A stretch of 32,685 nt of DNA from Pseudacidovorax intermedius (GTDB taxonomy: Bacteria; Pseudomonadota; Gammaproteobacteria; Burkholderiales; Burkholderiaceae_C). Shown here one piece after another: positions 23,525 through 30,767 of the stretch (position 1 is its first letter; the number at the start of each line of letters is the position of its first letter). The position numbers were made by a program, and so were the translations under genes. The notes below the pieces were generated by a model. That model was not told the DNA's origin and searched no databases. It worked only from the letters and a program-made list of their open reading frames with translations. The DNA is taken from positions 1 through 32,685 of the forward strand of contig NZ_LDSL01000126.1 of NCBI RefSeq assembly GCF_001476815.1, in the 5' to 3' direction.

Positions 23525-25648
23525 TCAGCGGTTCAGATACCGCGTCACCGCCGGCCCCGTCACCCCGCCGATGCCCAGCGCAGCAAGCGCGCGCCACTGG
23601 CCATGCGACGACACCTGCTCGGCATAGGCCTCCACGCCCAGCCCGCGCGCCACTTCCACCATGGCGCGCACCAGGCGGCGGTAGCTCTCGCTGCCTTCCA
23701 CGCTGGCGACGAAGGAGCCGTCGATCTTGAGGTAGTGCAGCTGCAGCTCGTGAAGCCGCGGCAGCAGCGCCAGCTGGCGGCCGAAATGCTCCACGCCCAG
23801 GCGGCAGCCGTGGCGGGCCAGCAGCTGGGCGAGCAGGGCGAGGGCGTCGACGTGCTCCTCCAGGCCGCGTTCGCTCAGCTCGAAGGACAGCCACTGGCAC
23901 TGCGCCGGATGCTCGCGCAGCAGCGCGTCCAGCCGTGGCAGGAAGCTCGGGTCCACCAGCGAGCGCGGCGACAGGTTGACGGCCACGGGCGCCGGCGTGC
24001 GCTGCAGCCCGTCCAGCGCCAGCCGGGTGGCGATGAGGTCGCATTCCTGCACCCAGCCCAGGCGCAGCGCGGCGGGCATGAACTGGCCGGCCGACAGCAG
24101 CGGGCTGCCCGGCGGCGCACCGGGCGGCGGTGCCATGCGCAGCATGGCCTCGTGGTGGATCAGGCTGCCGTCGGTCTGGCAGACGGGATAGAAGACCAGG
24201 GTGAAGCGCTGCTCCTGCAGGGCCTGCTGCAGCAGCGTGTCCCACGCCGATTCGCCCACCGCGAGCGAGGGGCTGCCCGGCGACGACGCCTCGGCGATGC
24301 CCTGCACGGCGCCTTCGGCGCTCATGAGCGCCGCATCCAGGCGGGCCATGACCTCGCCGGGCCGCTCGCCGCGGTGCCAGTGGCCGTGGGCCACGTCGAT
24401 GCGCGCGGCCTGCGGGCGTGGCGCCAGGTCGGCCCAGCCGGACACCGGCCCGGCCGGTGCGCTGGCGGCGGCGCCCTCGGGCAGCGGGGAGAAGTCGGTG
24501 GCCAGCGTGGCGAAGCCGCTGGGCAGGGCGCCGAGGTCGGTGTTGGCGGCATCGCCCTGCGGCAGCGGCATGCCGAAGCCGCCGGGCAGCTCGGTGCCCT
24601 GGGCCTCGAGCAGCGACAGGGCCGCCGCATGGGCCCGCGCCGCCAGGTCGGCCAGCCGCGCCGGCTCCCCGCCGGGACACAGGTAGGCGAAGTCGGCGCC
24701 GTTCAGGCGCGCCAGCACATGGTCGCCCTCGGTGGGCAGGACGCCTGCCAGCACCTTGGCCATGGCGGCCAGCCAGCGGTCGGTGCGCTCGCGCCCGAGC
24801 TGGCGGTTGAGCGAGGCCAGGTTGCCCACGCGCAGCAGCAGCAGGCCGCCGGCCGTGTCGTCGGCTTCGGGGTCGAGCGCATTGCGCAGCGCGCCGACGA
24901 AGAACTCGCGGTTGGGCAATTGGGTCACCGGGTCGCGCGTGGCCTCGCCATGCAGGCGGCGGATCTGCGCCGCCTGCTCGGCGAACATGGCGTGCACCCG
25001 CGCCACCATGCGGTTGAGGGCGTGCGCCATGCTGCGCAGTTCGACGACCCGGGGCTCCTCGATGGTGTGGAAATGGCCGTTGCCCACGGCATCGGCCTGG
25101 TCGGCCATGTGCTTGAGCGGCCGGCGCAGCCAGCGCACCAGCGCCGTGATGCCCAGGCCCCACAGCAGCCCGGTGAGGGCCAGCAGCCCGCCCAGCAGCA
25201 GCGTGCCGCGCCACAGCGCCACGTAGGCGTACTGGGTGCTGGCCACCACGGTGACGCGGCCGGCCTGCTGCCAGCCGTTGCTCACCAGGGCCTCGCCCGG
25301 CGCCGCCTGCAGCGGCACGAGGGCCTTGAACCAGTCCGGCACCGCGGCGCCGGGCAGGGCGGCGGTGCGCTGGCGCTCGACCACCACCTGGCCCCGGACG
25401 TCGGTGTAGCGCACCTGCTGGAAGTGACCGCTGTCGAACAGGGCGTTGACCAGCGTCTCGGCCATGGCCGGGTCGTCGCCGCGCTGCGAGATGGACATGG
25501 CGAGCGACACCGCCGCGTCCGCGCCCTGCGCCAGCAGCTGCTGCTGCAGGTACAGCCGCGAGGTGGCGATGCTTACGGCCCAGGTGGCCAGCAGCACGGC
25601 CAGCATGGCCAGCACCACGCTCAGCCAGAGTCGTCTCAACAGGGACAC
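23525..25648 (-). CDS. lapD: LapD-like c-di-GMP receptor (degenerate GGDEF-EAL) controlling LapG
   Basis: This inner-membrane receptor binds c-di-GMP in the cytoplasm and then sequesters the LapG protease in the periplasm, keeping the adhesin on the surface. The 707-residue product has TM1 (about 8-29) and a periplasmic LapD/MoxY-type domain (about 31-140) with NGWQQAGRV; Trp126 looks like the LapG-contacting residue. TM2 (about 146-171) and HAMP (about 172-225) follow. A GGDEF-like domain has NGADF at 316-320 in place of GGDEF, and an EAL-like domain has EAM at 500-502 in place of EAL. It is therefore a receptor and not an enzyme. An unusual Ala/Pro/Gly-rich insert lies at about 353-408. The start is GTG at 25648, supported by AGGAG seven bases upstream. 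It is downstream of lapG after a 64-base gap. Confidence 0.93.
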   Translation of the reverse strand: MSLLRRLWLSVVLAMLAVLLATWAVSIATSRLYLQQQLLAQGADAAVSLAMSISQRGDDPAMAETLVNALFDSGHFQQVRYTDVRGQVVVERQRTAALPGAAVPDWFKALVPLQAAPGEALVSNGWQQAGRVTVVASTQYAYVALWRGTLLLGGLLALTGLLWGLGITALVRWLRRPLKHMADQADAVGNGHFHTIEEPRVVELRSMAHALNRMVARVHAMFAEQAAQIRRLHGEATRDPVTQLPNREFFVGALRNALDPEADDTAGGLLLLRVGNLASLNRQLGRERTDRWLAAMAKVLAGVLPTEGDHVLARLNGADFAYLCPGGEPARLADLAARAHAAALSLLEAQGTELPGGFGMPLPQGDAANTDLGALPSGFATLATDFSPLPEGAAASAPAGPVSGWADLAPRPQAARIDVAHGHWHRGERPGEVMARLDAALMSAEGAVQGIAEASSPGSPSLAVGESAWDTLLQQALQEQRFTLVFYPVCQTDGSLIHHEAMLRMAPPPGAPPGSPLLSAGQFMPAALRLGWVQECDLIATRLALDGLQRTPAPVAVNLSPRSLVDPSFLPRLDALLREHPAQCQWLSFELSERGLEEHVDALALLAQLLARHGCRLGVEHFGRQLALLPRLHELQLHYLKIDGSFVASVEGSESYRRLVRAMVEVARGLGVEAYAEQVSSHGQWRALAALGIGGVTGPAVTRYLNR

Positions 25649-25716
25649 AGGTCTTCTCCTCGAAAGCGGATCGGTGCGTGCGCGCGGCGGCGCGGCGCAG
25701 GCGATGGGGTCGTCAT
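25636..25716 (-). CDS. Possible 26-residue coupling ORF between lapG and lapD
   Basis: An ATG overlaps the lapG stop as ATGA (25716-25713) and opens a 26-codon frame that ends at a TGA inside the first codons of lapD (25638-25636). The peptide MTTPSPAPRRRAHAPIRFRG... is basic and of no known family. Its main effect, if translated, would be to carry ribosomes from lapG to the lapD GTG start. It has no ribosome binding site of its own and may be chance. Confidence 0.3.
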   Translation of the reverse strand: MTTPSPAPRRRAHAPIRFRGEDLCPC

Positions 25717-26423
25717 GGGATGGCGCCCTCCGCGCGCATGCGGATCAGCACGTCGCGCCAGCGGGTCAGCCGGTCCACCGGATGGGTGGCGGTGCTCCCC
25801 GACCCGGTGAAGATGCCTTCGGCGTTGAAGCTGAAGACGGGGGTGAGGTCGGTGCGCGAGCTGGCCGGCATGATGCTGGAGACCAGGCTGTCCAGCACCA
25901 GCGGCATGGCCTCGGGCGTGGCGTAGTAGCTCAGCACCATGTGGGCCTGCGTGGCGCCGCCGACGCGCGCGCGGACGTAGGTCAGGCGCAGCTTCTCCTC
26001 GGGCACGCCCATCACGCGCAGGGAAAAGTATTTGCCGATGACGTAGTCCTCGCAGTCGCCGCGGCCGCGGCCCAGGGTTTCGACGGGCGTGGCCCAGTAG
26101 TCCTCCTGGCCCCACACCTCCATGTCCTCGCCGAAGCGCACGGCGCGGTTCCAGTGTTCGTTGACCCGGCGCAGCTTTTCGCGCTCGTCCAGCTGCGCGC
26201 CGCTGTCGACCAGCGCCCGCCAGGCGCTGTACTGCTGCTGACCGTAGGCGCCATAGCGCTGGACCATGGTGCGCTCCATGAGCGCCGCGTCCCAGGCGAT
26301 GGCGCCCGGCGCCCCGCCCAGCGCCAACAGCCCCGCCAGCGCCAGGGCGAGCGCGGCACGGCAGAGCCCGGCCAGGCACAGCCGCCGGGGGCGTAAAAGA
26401 GCGGAAAACAGTTGCGTAAACAC
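25713..26423 (-). CDS. lapG: LapG-like periplasmic cysteine protease (transglutaminase-like)
   Basis: This bacterial transglutaminase-like cysteine protease cuts LapA-type adhesins at a di-alanine, releasing cells from biofilms when c-di-GMP is low. The 236-residue product has a basic, hydrophobic signal peptide (about 11-43, cut after AIA). The mature domain carries the triad Cys124 (RGDCEDYVIGKYF), His161 (QAHMVLSYY) and Asp178 (LVLDSL), at spacings typical of LapG. Acidic residues around Cys124 (D123, E125, D126) fit the known calcium site. The start is GTG at 26423 and has no clear ribosome binding site, so the exact start is less certain. It is co-directional with lapD and divergent from the tolC-like gene. 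Confidence 0.92.
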   Translation of the reverse strand: MFTQLFSALLRPRRLCLAGLCRAALALALAGLLALGGAPGAIAWDAALMERTMVQRYGAYGQQQYSAWRALVDSGAQLDEREKLRRVNEHWNRAVRFGEDMEVWGQEDYWATPVETLGRGRGDCEDYVIGKYFSLRVMGVPEEKLRLTYVRARVGGATQAHMVLSYYATPEAMPLVLDSLVSSIMPASSRTDLTPVFSFNAEGIFTGSGSTATHPVDRLTRWRDVLIRMRAEGAIP

Positions 26424-26502
26424 GACAGGCCACGGCTGCCCGGCGGGGCGCGCGGCGGCGCTGTCATGCCGTCGGTGCGGAGAAGTTCCGGATATTGACG
26501 GA

Positions 26503-26533
26503 ATGTTGCAACATCCTCAATAAATGTTACCTG
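26503..26533. promoter_or_regulatory. Palindrome and inverted copy of the exporter-promoter motif, in the lapG/tolC divergent promoter region
   Basis: ATGTTGCAACAT (26503-26514) is a perfect 12-base palindrome. It is followed 21 bases later (start to start) by ATGTTACCTG (26524-26533), the exact reverse complement of CAGGTAACAT at 7604-7613. The half-site G(T/C)AACAT is thus shared by both promoter regions of the Lap locus. The surrounding AT-rich stretch (to about 26555) fits a promoter that could serve both divergent genes. The binding factor is unknown. Confidence 0.5.
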
Positions 26534-26660
26534 TACGTAGAATAATTTATTAGATTCCAGCGCCTGACCCGGCGGATTGCCCGCTTCGGTCGCCCCCGAG
26601 CCTGACGGCGACCCGACGGGCGCGTCTGTTTTTTCATCCAACGGAACTCCCATCGATCGT

Positions 26661-28562
26661 ATGTTCACGCTGACCTTCCGCCCTGTTGCCGTCGCCGCCC
26701 TGCTGGTCTGCAGCGCCGCCGTTGCCCAGACGCCGTCGACCACGGCCCCGGCGCCCACGACGATGCCGGCGTCCGCCGCCAACGCCCTGCCGCCCGCGTC
26801 GCTGGGCGATGCCGTCAACCTGGCCATCAACCGCAACCCCGAGGTGCTGGCCCGCCTGCGCAACTACCAGGCCTCCGAAGCCGACCAGGCCGTGGCCCGC
26901 GCCGCGCTGCGTCCGCAGGTGGACCTGCAGGCCTTCGCCGGCTACCAGAACAGCCGCGTGAGCGGCGGCGAGAACCAGAGCTACAGCCGCCCCGGCGCCA
27001 ACCTGCAGCTGCGCCAGACGCTGTTCGACGGCGGTGGTGCCTCCAGCGACACGCGCCGTGCCGGCTTCGCCCGCCTGAGCCGCTACTACGACTACCTGGC
27101 CGTGAGCGACGAGATCGCCCTGCAGGCCGTGCAGGCCTATATCGACGTCGCCCGCTACCGCGACCTGGAGCGCCTGGCCGCCGACAACTGGGGCTTCCAC
27201 AACGAGACGCGCGAGCAGCTCGACCGCCGTGCCTCGGCCGGCGTGGGCAAGCGCGTGGACCTGGAACTGGCCCAGGGCCGCGCCGCCCTGTCGCAGTCCA
27301 ACTGGCTGACCGACAGCGCCAACCTGCACGACGTGAGCCAGCGCTTCCAGCGCCTGGTGGGCCAGCTGCCCGCCGCGCAGCTGTCGCCGGTGCCCGACGC
27401 CAGCAACAGCCTGCCCCCGGGCCAGCAGCTGCTGGCCGACGCCATGCGCACCAACCCGGCCTTCCAGTCGGCGGTGGCCGGCATCCGTGCCGCACGCGCC
27501 GACCTGGACGTGCGCAACGCCGCCAAGTCGCCCACGGTCGCCTTCGTGGCCCAGACCGGCACCGACAAGACGCTTTCCAGCGTCGACCAGGTGGCCCGCA
27601 CGCAGAACAGCTCGGTGCAGGTGGTGCTGAACTACAACCTCTACCGCGGCGGTGCCGACGACGCCCGCGCCCGCGCCGCGCAGGAAAACGTCTACGCCTC
27701 GCAGGACGCCCGCGACCTGGCCTGCCGCAACATCCGCCAGACCGCCACCATCGCCTACAACGACCTGCGCCGCCTGCGCGAACAGCTGAACTACCTCGAG
27801 CAGCACCAGCTGTCGAGCGAGAAGGCGCGCGAGGCTTACCGCCAGCAGTTCGACATCGGCCAGCGCTCGCTGCTGGACTTGCTGGACACCGAGAACGAAG
27901 TGTTCCAGGCCCGCCGTGCCGTGGTGAACGCGCGCTACGACTACCTGCTGGCCGGCTACCGCGTGCTGCAGCAGACCAACGGCCTGCTGCCCAACCTGGG
28001 CCAGAAGCCGCTGATGGCCGATGCGCCCGAAGTGCCGGAAGGCGGCGAGGCCGAGGACGAAGCCGTGCTGTGCAGCACCGAGATGACGCCGCCCCAGGTG
28101 CTGGACACGGCCGCCGTGGTCGCCTCGCGTCCGCCGCTGCAGCCCACGCCCGGCCAGACCATGCCGGCGCCGACCACGCTGCCCGCGCCCACGCCGCTGC
28201 CCGGCGCGCCGGCTGCCGACATTTCGGGCGTGGCCCCCACCGTGCAGGCCTGGGCCCGCACCTGGTCGGCCAAGGACCTGAACAACTACATGGCCTTCTA
28301 TTCCCCCAGCTTCCGCCCGCAGCAGGGCAGCGTGGACGCCTGGAAGTCGCTGCGCACGACCCGCGTGACCAAGGCCGGCCCGATCAGCGTGGTGGTGGAG
28401 AACCTGCAGGTGCGCGCCGACGGTGCCAATGCCGCCGTCGCCACCTTCAAGCAGACCTACCGCTCGGACGACTACAACGACGTGGTCAACAAGACGCTGC
28501 GTTTCGTGCGCGAAGGCCAGGCCTGGAAGATCCAGTCCGAGGTGGCCACGCCGGCGCGCTGA
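26661..28562 (+). CDS. TolC/LapE-like outer-membrane channel with C-terminal NTF2/Cds6-like domain
   Basis: This is the outer-membrane part of the type I secretion path for the adhesin. The 633-residue product has a signal peptide (1 to about 22, ending CSAAVA) and a TolC-type beta-barrel/alpha-barrel region (to about 445) with two internal repeats (LGDAVNLAINRNPEVLA, LLADAMRTNPAFQSA; RQTLFDGGGA, NYNLYRGGAD). A Pro/Thr/Ala-rich linker (about 446-520) follows. Residues 521-633 form an NTF2/SnoaL-like domain resembling the Cds6 C-terminal domain (VQAWARTWSAKDLNNYMAFY, FKQTYRSDDYNDVVNKTLRF, WKIQSE). Typical TolC proteins end before the linker, at about 450-490 residues, so this is a fusion. The start at 26661 was chosen because it begins the signal peptide; an in-frame upstream start at 26577 would bury it. 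Confidence 0.9.
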   Translation: MFTLTFRPVAVAALLVCSAAVAQTPSTTAPAPTTMPASAANALPPASLGDAVNLAINRNPEVLARLRNYQASEADQAVARAALRPQVDLQAFAGYQNSRVSGGENQSYSRPGANLQLRQTLFDGGGASSDTRRAGFARLSRYYDYLAVSDEIALQAVQAYIDVARYRDLERLAADNWGFHNETREQLDRRASAGVGKRVDLELAQGRAALSQSNWLTDSANLHDVSQRFQRLVGQLPAAQLSPVPDASNSLPPGQQLLADAMRTNPAFQSAVAGIRAARADLDVRNAAKSPTVAFVAQTGTDKTLSSVDQVARTQNSSVQVVLNYNLYRGGADDARARAAQENVYASQDARDLACRNIRQTATIAYNDLRRLREQLNYLEQHQLSSEKAREAYRQQFDIGQRSLLDLLDTENEVFQARRAVVNARYDYLLAGYRVLQQTNGLLPNLGQKPLMADAPEVPEGGEAEDEAVLCSTEMTPPQVLDTAAVVASRPPLQPTPGQTMPAPTTLPAPTPLPGAPAADISGVAPTVQAWARTWSAKDLNNYMAFYSPSFRPQQGSVDAWKSLRTTRVTKAGPISVVVENLQVRADGANAAVATFKQTYRSDDYNDVVNKTLRFVREGQAWKIQSEVATPAR

Positions 28563-28601
28563 GCCGCCACCGGCCGCGCGGCGCGCGGCCTCCCATGAAC
28601 G

Positions 28602-28621
28602 ACGGGCCCTTCGGGGCCCGT
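28602..28621 (+). terminator. Probable terminator after the tolC-like gene
   Basis: An 8-bp perfect stem ACGGGCCC/GGGCCCGT closes on a TTCG tetraloop 40 bases after the stop codon. The following T-run is weak (TGCGCTTTC), so efficiency is uncertain. Confidence 0.7.
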
Positions 28622-28669
28622 TGCGCTTTCAGGGCGCCCCGGCGCAGAAGGGGCGGGCGCCTTGAAGGA

Positions 28670-28795
28670 GTGCATGGATGCACCATCGAGAGAATATGTA
28701 TCCAATCTTCTGGTGCAATCGTTCCTTGGCGAGCCGATGGAGATAGGACGCGTTAAGAGAAAACGCTGAATCCATGGCGCCAACAGATTGGATAC
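28670..28795. promoter_or_regulatory. Nested dyads upstream of the sigma-54 promoter (candidate enhancer)
   Basis: Three inverted repeats lie in this 126-base region: GTGCAT-GG-ATGCAC (28670-28683), TGCACCA/TGGTGCA (28679-28685 and 28711-28717) and the 11-base pair GTATCCAATCT/AGATTGGATAC (28698-28708 and 28785-28795). TGCACCA/TGGTGCA resembles NtrC half-sites but with wider spacing than a normal NtrC site. Their position before a sigma-54 promoter fits an enhancer for a bacterial activator protein; the activator is not encoded here. Confidence 0.5.
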
Positions 28796-28799
28796 AAAG

Positions 28800-28815
28800 T
28801 GGCACGCCCATTGCT
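28800..28815 (+). promoter_or_regulatory. Sigma-54 (RpoN) -24/-12 promoter of the ABC importer operon
   Basis: TGGCACGCCCATTGCT matches the sigma-54 consensus TGGCACG-N4-TTGCW at every defined base, with GG at 28801-28802 and GC at 28813-28814. Transcription should begin near 28826, about 48 bases before the chosen start of the first gene. Sigma-54 control commonly means nitrogen-status or catabolic regulation. Confidence 0.85.
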
Positions 28816-28873
28816 TGATGACCGGCATCCGGCCTCGCGCCGATCCTGTCGTTCAACCTTTCGGGGAATGCCC

Positions 28874-29875
28874 ATGCGCCGATTCATCGCTCCTCTTCTG
28901 GTGGCCGCTGCCGCCCTGATGCCGCTCGCCGGCCAGGCGCAGGACGCCATCAAGCTCGGCTATGCCAAGTGCGCGCACTGCACGCCGCTGGCCCTCACGC
29001 CGCAGAACGCCAATCCCGCCAACGTCAAGCTGGAGGCCACCGGCTTCAACACCGGCAACGACGTGCTGACGGCCCTGCTGTCCAAGAGCATCGACGTCGC
29101 CCAGGTCACCTACCTGCACTACGCAACGGCGCTGGACAAGGGCTTCGACGTGGTCGCCATCTCGGGCCAGATCAACGGCGGCTCGCAGATCCTGGTCGGC
29201 AACGACCTGCCGGTGGGCGAGAACGACTGGGCGGGCCTGAAGAAGCTCATCGCCGACTACAAGGCCCAGGGCAAGCCCTTCCGGGTGGCGGCCTCGCGCG
29301 GCAATGCGCAGGACATCCACATGCGCGGTGCCTTCGCCAAGCAGGGCATCGACATCAACAAGGACGTCCAGTTCATCAACATCCCCAATCCGTCGGACCA
29401 CGTGCAGGCCCTGCGCCGCGGCGAGGTGGAACTGATCTGCTCGGTCGACCCCTTCGCCACCCAGATCCGCGAGGTGAAGGCCGCCAAGTTCTTCACCTAT
29501 CCCTACGACCAGGCGGCCGGCAAGCTCACCAACCTGATCGTCACCCGCTCGGACGTGATCGCCAGCAAGCCCAAGGCGGTGGAAGAGACGGTGCGCGCCA
29601 TCGTCAAGGTCAACGAGCTGATGGAGAAGGACAAGGGCCTGTTCATCGACACCATCCAGAAGGTGACCGGCCTGGACAAGGCCATTGCCACCGGCGCCGC
29701 GGCCAACCTGTATCCCGACTACCGCATCCACCGCGCCTCGGCCGTGGCCATCGCGCAGATGATGCGCGACCTGAAGTACATCAACACCGACGTGACGGCG
29801 GCGGTCCAGAAGAACATCGACTACCGCTTCCTCGAGGCCGCGACGGGCAAGCCCAAGTCGCAGCTGGGCGACTGA
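28874..29875 (+). CDS. ABC importer periplasmic substrate-binding protein (SsuA/NrtA/TauA-like)
   Basis: This periplasmic protein delivers its ligand to the permease and ATPase encoded next. The 333-residue product has a signal peptide (1 to about 22, ending LAGQA) and a NMT1/THI5-type fold. Typical features include VLTALLSKSIDVAQVTYLHY, GNAQDIHMRGAFAKQG and a second lobe with LTNLIVTRSDVI. A CAHC motif (Cys33, Cys36) in the first strand-loop, YAKCAHCTPL, is not usual in the family and may form a disulfide or metal site. The ligand is unknown; relatives take up sulfonates, nitrate, taurine or pyrimidine precursors. The start 28874 has GGGGA at good spacing. 28868 is also possible, while the longer frame from 28799 would overlap the sigma-54 promoter and is rejected. 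Confidence 0.87.
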   Translation: MRRFIAPLLVAAAALMPLAGQAQDAIKLGYAKCAHCTPLALTPQNANPANVKLEATGFNTGNDVLTALLSKSIDVAQVTYLHYATALDKGFDVVAISGQINGGSQILVGNDLPVGENDWAGLKKLIADYKAQGKPFRVAASRGNAQDIHMRGAFAKQGIDINKDVQFINIPNPSDHVQALRRGEVELICSVDPFATQIREVKAAKFFTYPYDQAAGKLTNLIVTRSDVIASKPKAVEETVRAIVKVNELMEKDKGLFIDTIQKVTGLDKAIATGAAANLYPDYRIHRASAVAIAQMMRDLKYINTDVTAAVQKNIDYRFLEAATGKPKSQLGD

Positions 29876-29894
29876 GGCGGCGGGCGGGACGACG

Positions 29895-30764
29895 ATGGCG
29901 GATTCCTCCACCACCACGCTGCCGGCCGCCGCCGCGCCGGCGCACGCGCTGCCGGCCTGGAAGCGGCTGTACCGGCGCATCGAGCGCGCCATCGTGCCGG
30001 CCCTGGTGCTGATCGGCTGGGAGATCTTCTCCCGCTCCGGCGTGCTGCCGCCCGCGCTGCTGCCGGCGCCCTCGCAGGTGCTGGTGGCCTGGGCCGACTG
30101 GGTGTTCGGCACCGACGGCAACACGCAGACCTATTCGGGCCGCTGGATCTTCGACGTGGCGGCCAGCGCCGGCCGCGTGTCCGCCGGCTTTGCGCTGGCG
30201 GCGGCGCTGGGCATCGGCCTGGGCATGGCCATCGGCTGGTCGCGCACCGTCGAGAAGCTGATCGAGCCGCTGCTGCAGGTGCTGCGGCCGGTGCCGCCGG
30301 TGTCATGGATCCCGCTGGCCATCATCTGGTTCGGCATCGCCAACAAGCCGGCCATCTTCCTGGTGTTCCTGGGCTCCTTCTTTCCGGTGCTGCTGTCGAC
30401 CATCCACGGCGTGAAGACCTGCGACCGCAACCTGCTGCGCGCGGGCGCCATGGCCGGCGGCACGCCGCGGCTGCTGCTGCGGCACATCGTCTTTCCGGCG
30501 GCGCTGCCCAGCATCTTCTCGGGCCTGCGCATCGCCATCGGCTCGGCCTGGATGCTGACCGTCACGGCCGAGATGGTGGCGGTGAAGAGCGGCGTGGGCT
30601 ATGTGCTCTGGGATTCGTACTACTTCCTGCGCTACGACATCGTCATCGCCGCCATGGCCAGCATCGGCCTGCTCGGCTACTGCAGCGACTGGCTGATCAA
30701 GCTGCTGTCGGCGCGCGTGCTGCGCTGGCAGCGCGGCTCCACCCTGCAGTCGAAGGAGGGCTGA
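29895..30764 (+). CDS. ABC importer permease (SsuC/TauC-like)
   Basis: This inner-membrane permease belongs to the same importer. The 289-residue product has a cytoplasmic N-tail and about six membrane segments, including RAIVPALVLIGWEIF, SAGFALAAALGIGLGMAIGW and AIFLVFLGSFFPVLLS. The EAA loop that contacts the ATPase is at about 182-206 (RAGAMAGGTPRLLLRHIVFP). The family signature RPVPPVSWIPLAIIWFG (131-147) is present and is typical of nitrate/sulfonate/taurine-type permeases. It starts 19 bases after the binding-protein stop. Confidence 0.92.
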   Translation: MADSSTTTLPAAAAPAHALPAWKRLYRRIERAIVPALVLIGWEIFSRSGVLPPALLPAPSQVLVAWADWVFGTDGNTQTYSGRWIFDVAASAGRVSAGFALAAALGIGLGMAIGWSRTVEKLIEPLLQVLRPVPPVSWIPLAIIWFGIANKPAIFLVFLGSFFPVLLSTIHGVKTCDRNLLRAGAMAGGTPRLLLRHIVFPAALPSIFSGLRIAIGSAWMLTVTAEMVAVKSGVGYVLWDSYYFLRYDIVIAAMASIGLLGYCSDWLIKLLSARVLRWQRGSTLQSKEG

Positions 30765-30767
30765 GCC

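Noticed and set aside
12762-25214. A 4150-codon open frame on the minus strand across the whole adhesin gene and into lapD
   Set aside because: It is antisense to a clear RTX adhesin. The translation is a monotonous His/Arg/Val/Gly repeat mirroring the cadherin units, with no domain. Long antisense frames arise easily at this GC content.
23525-25648. lapD product as an active diguanylate cyclase or phosphodiesterase
   Set aside because: GGDEF is replaced by NGADF and EAL by EAM, and the gene pairs with lapG, so a receptor role is far more likely.
28799-28873. Longer N-terminus for the substrate-binding protein starting at a GTG at 28799
   Set aside because: It would place the start on the sigma-54 promoter, upstream of the expected transcription start, and would bury the signal peptide.
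28472-28953. Small minus-strand frames in the tolC to importer gap
   Set aside because: They overlap the end of the tolC-like gene, the terminator and the sigma-54 promoter, and have no recognisable features.
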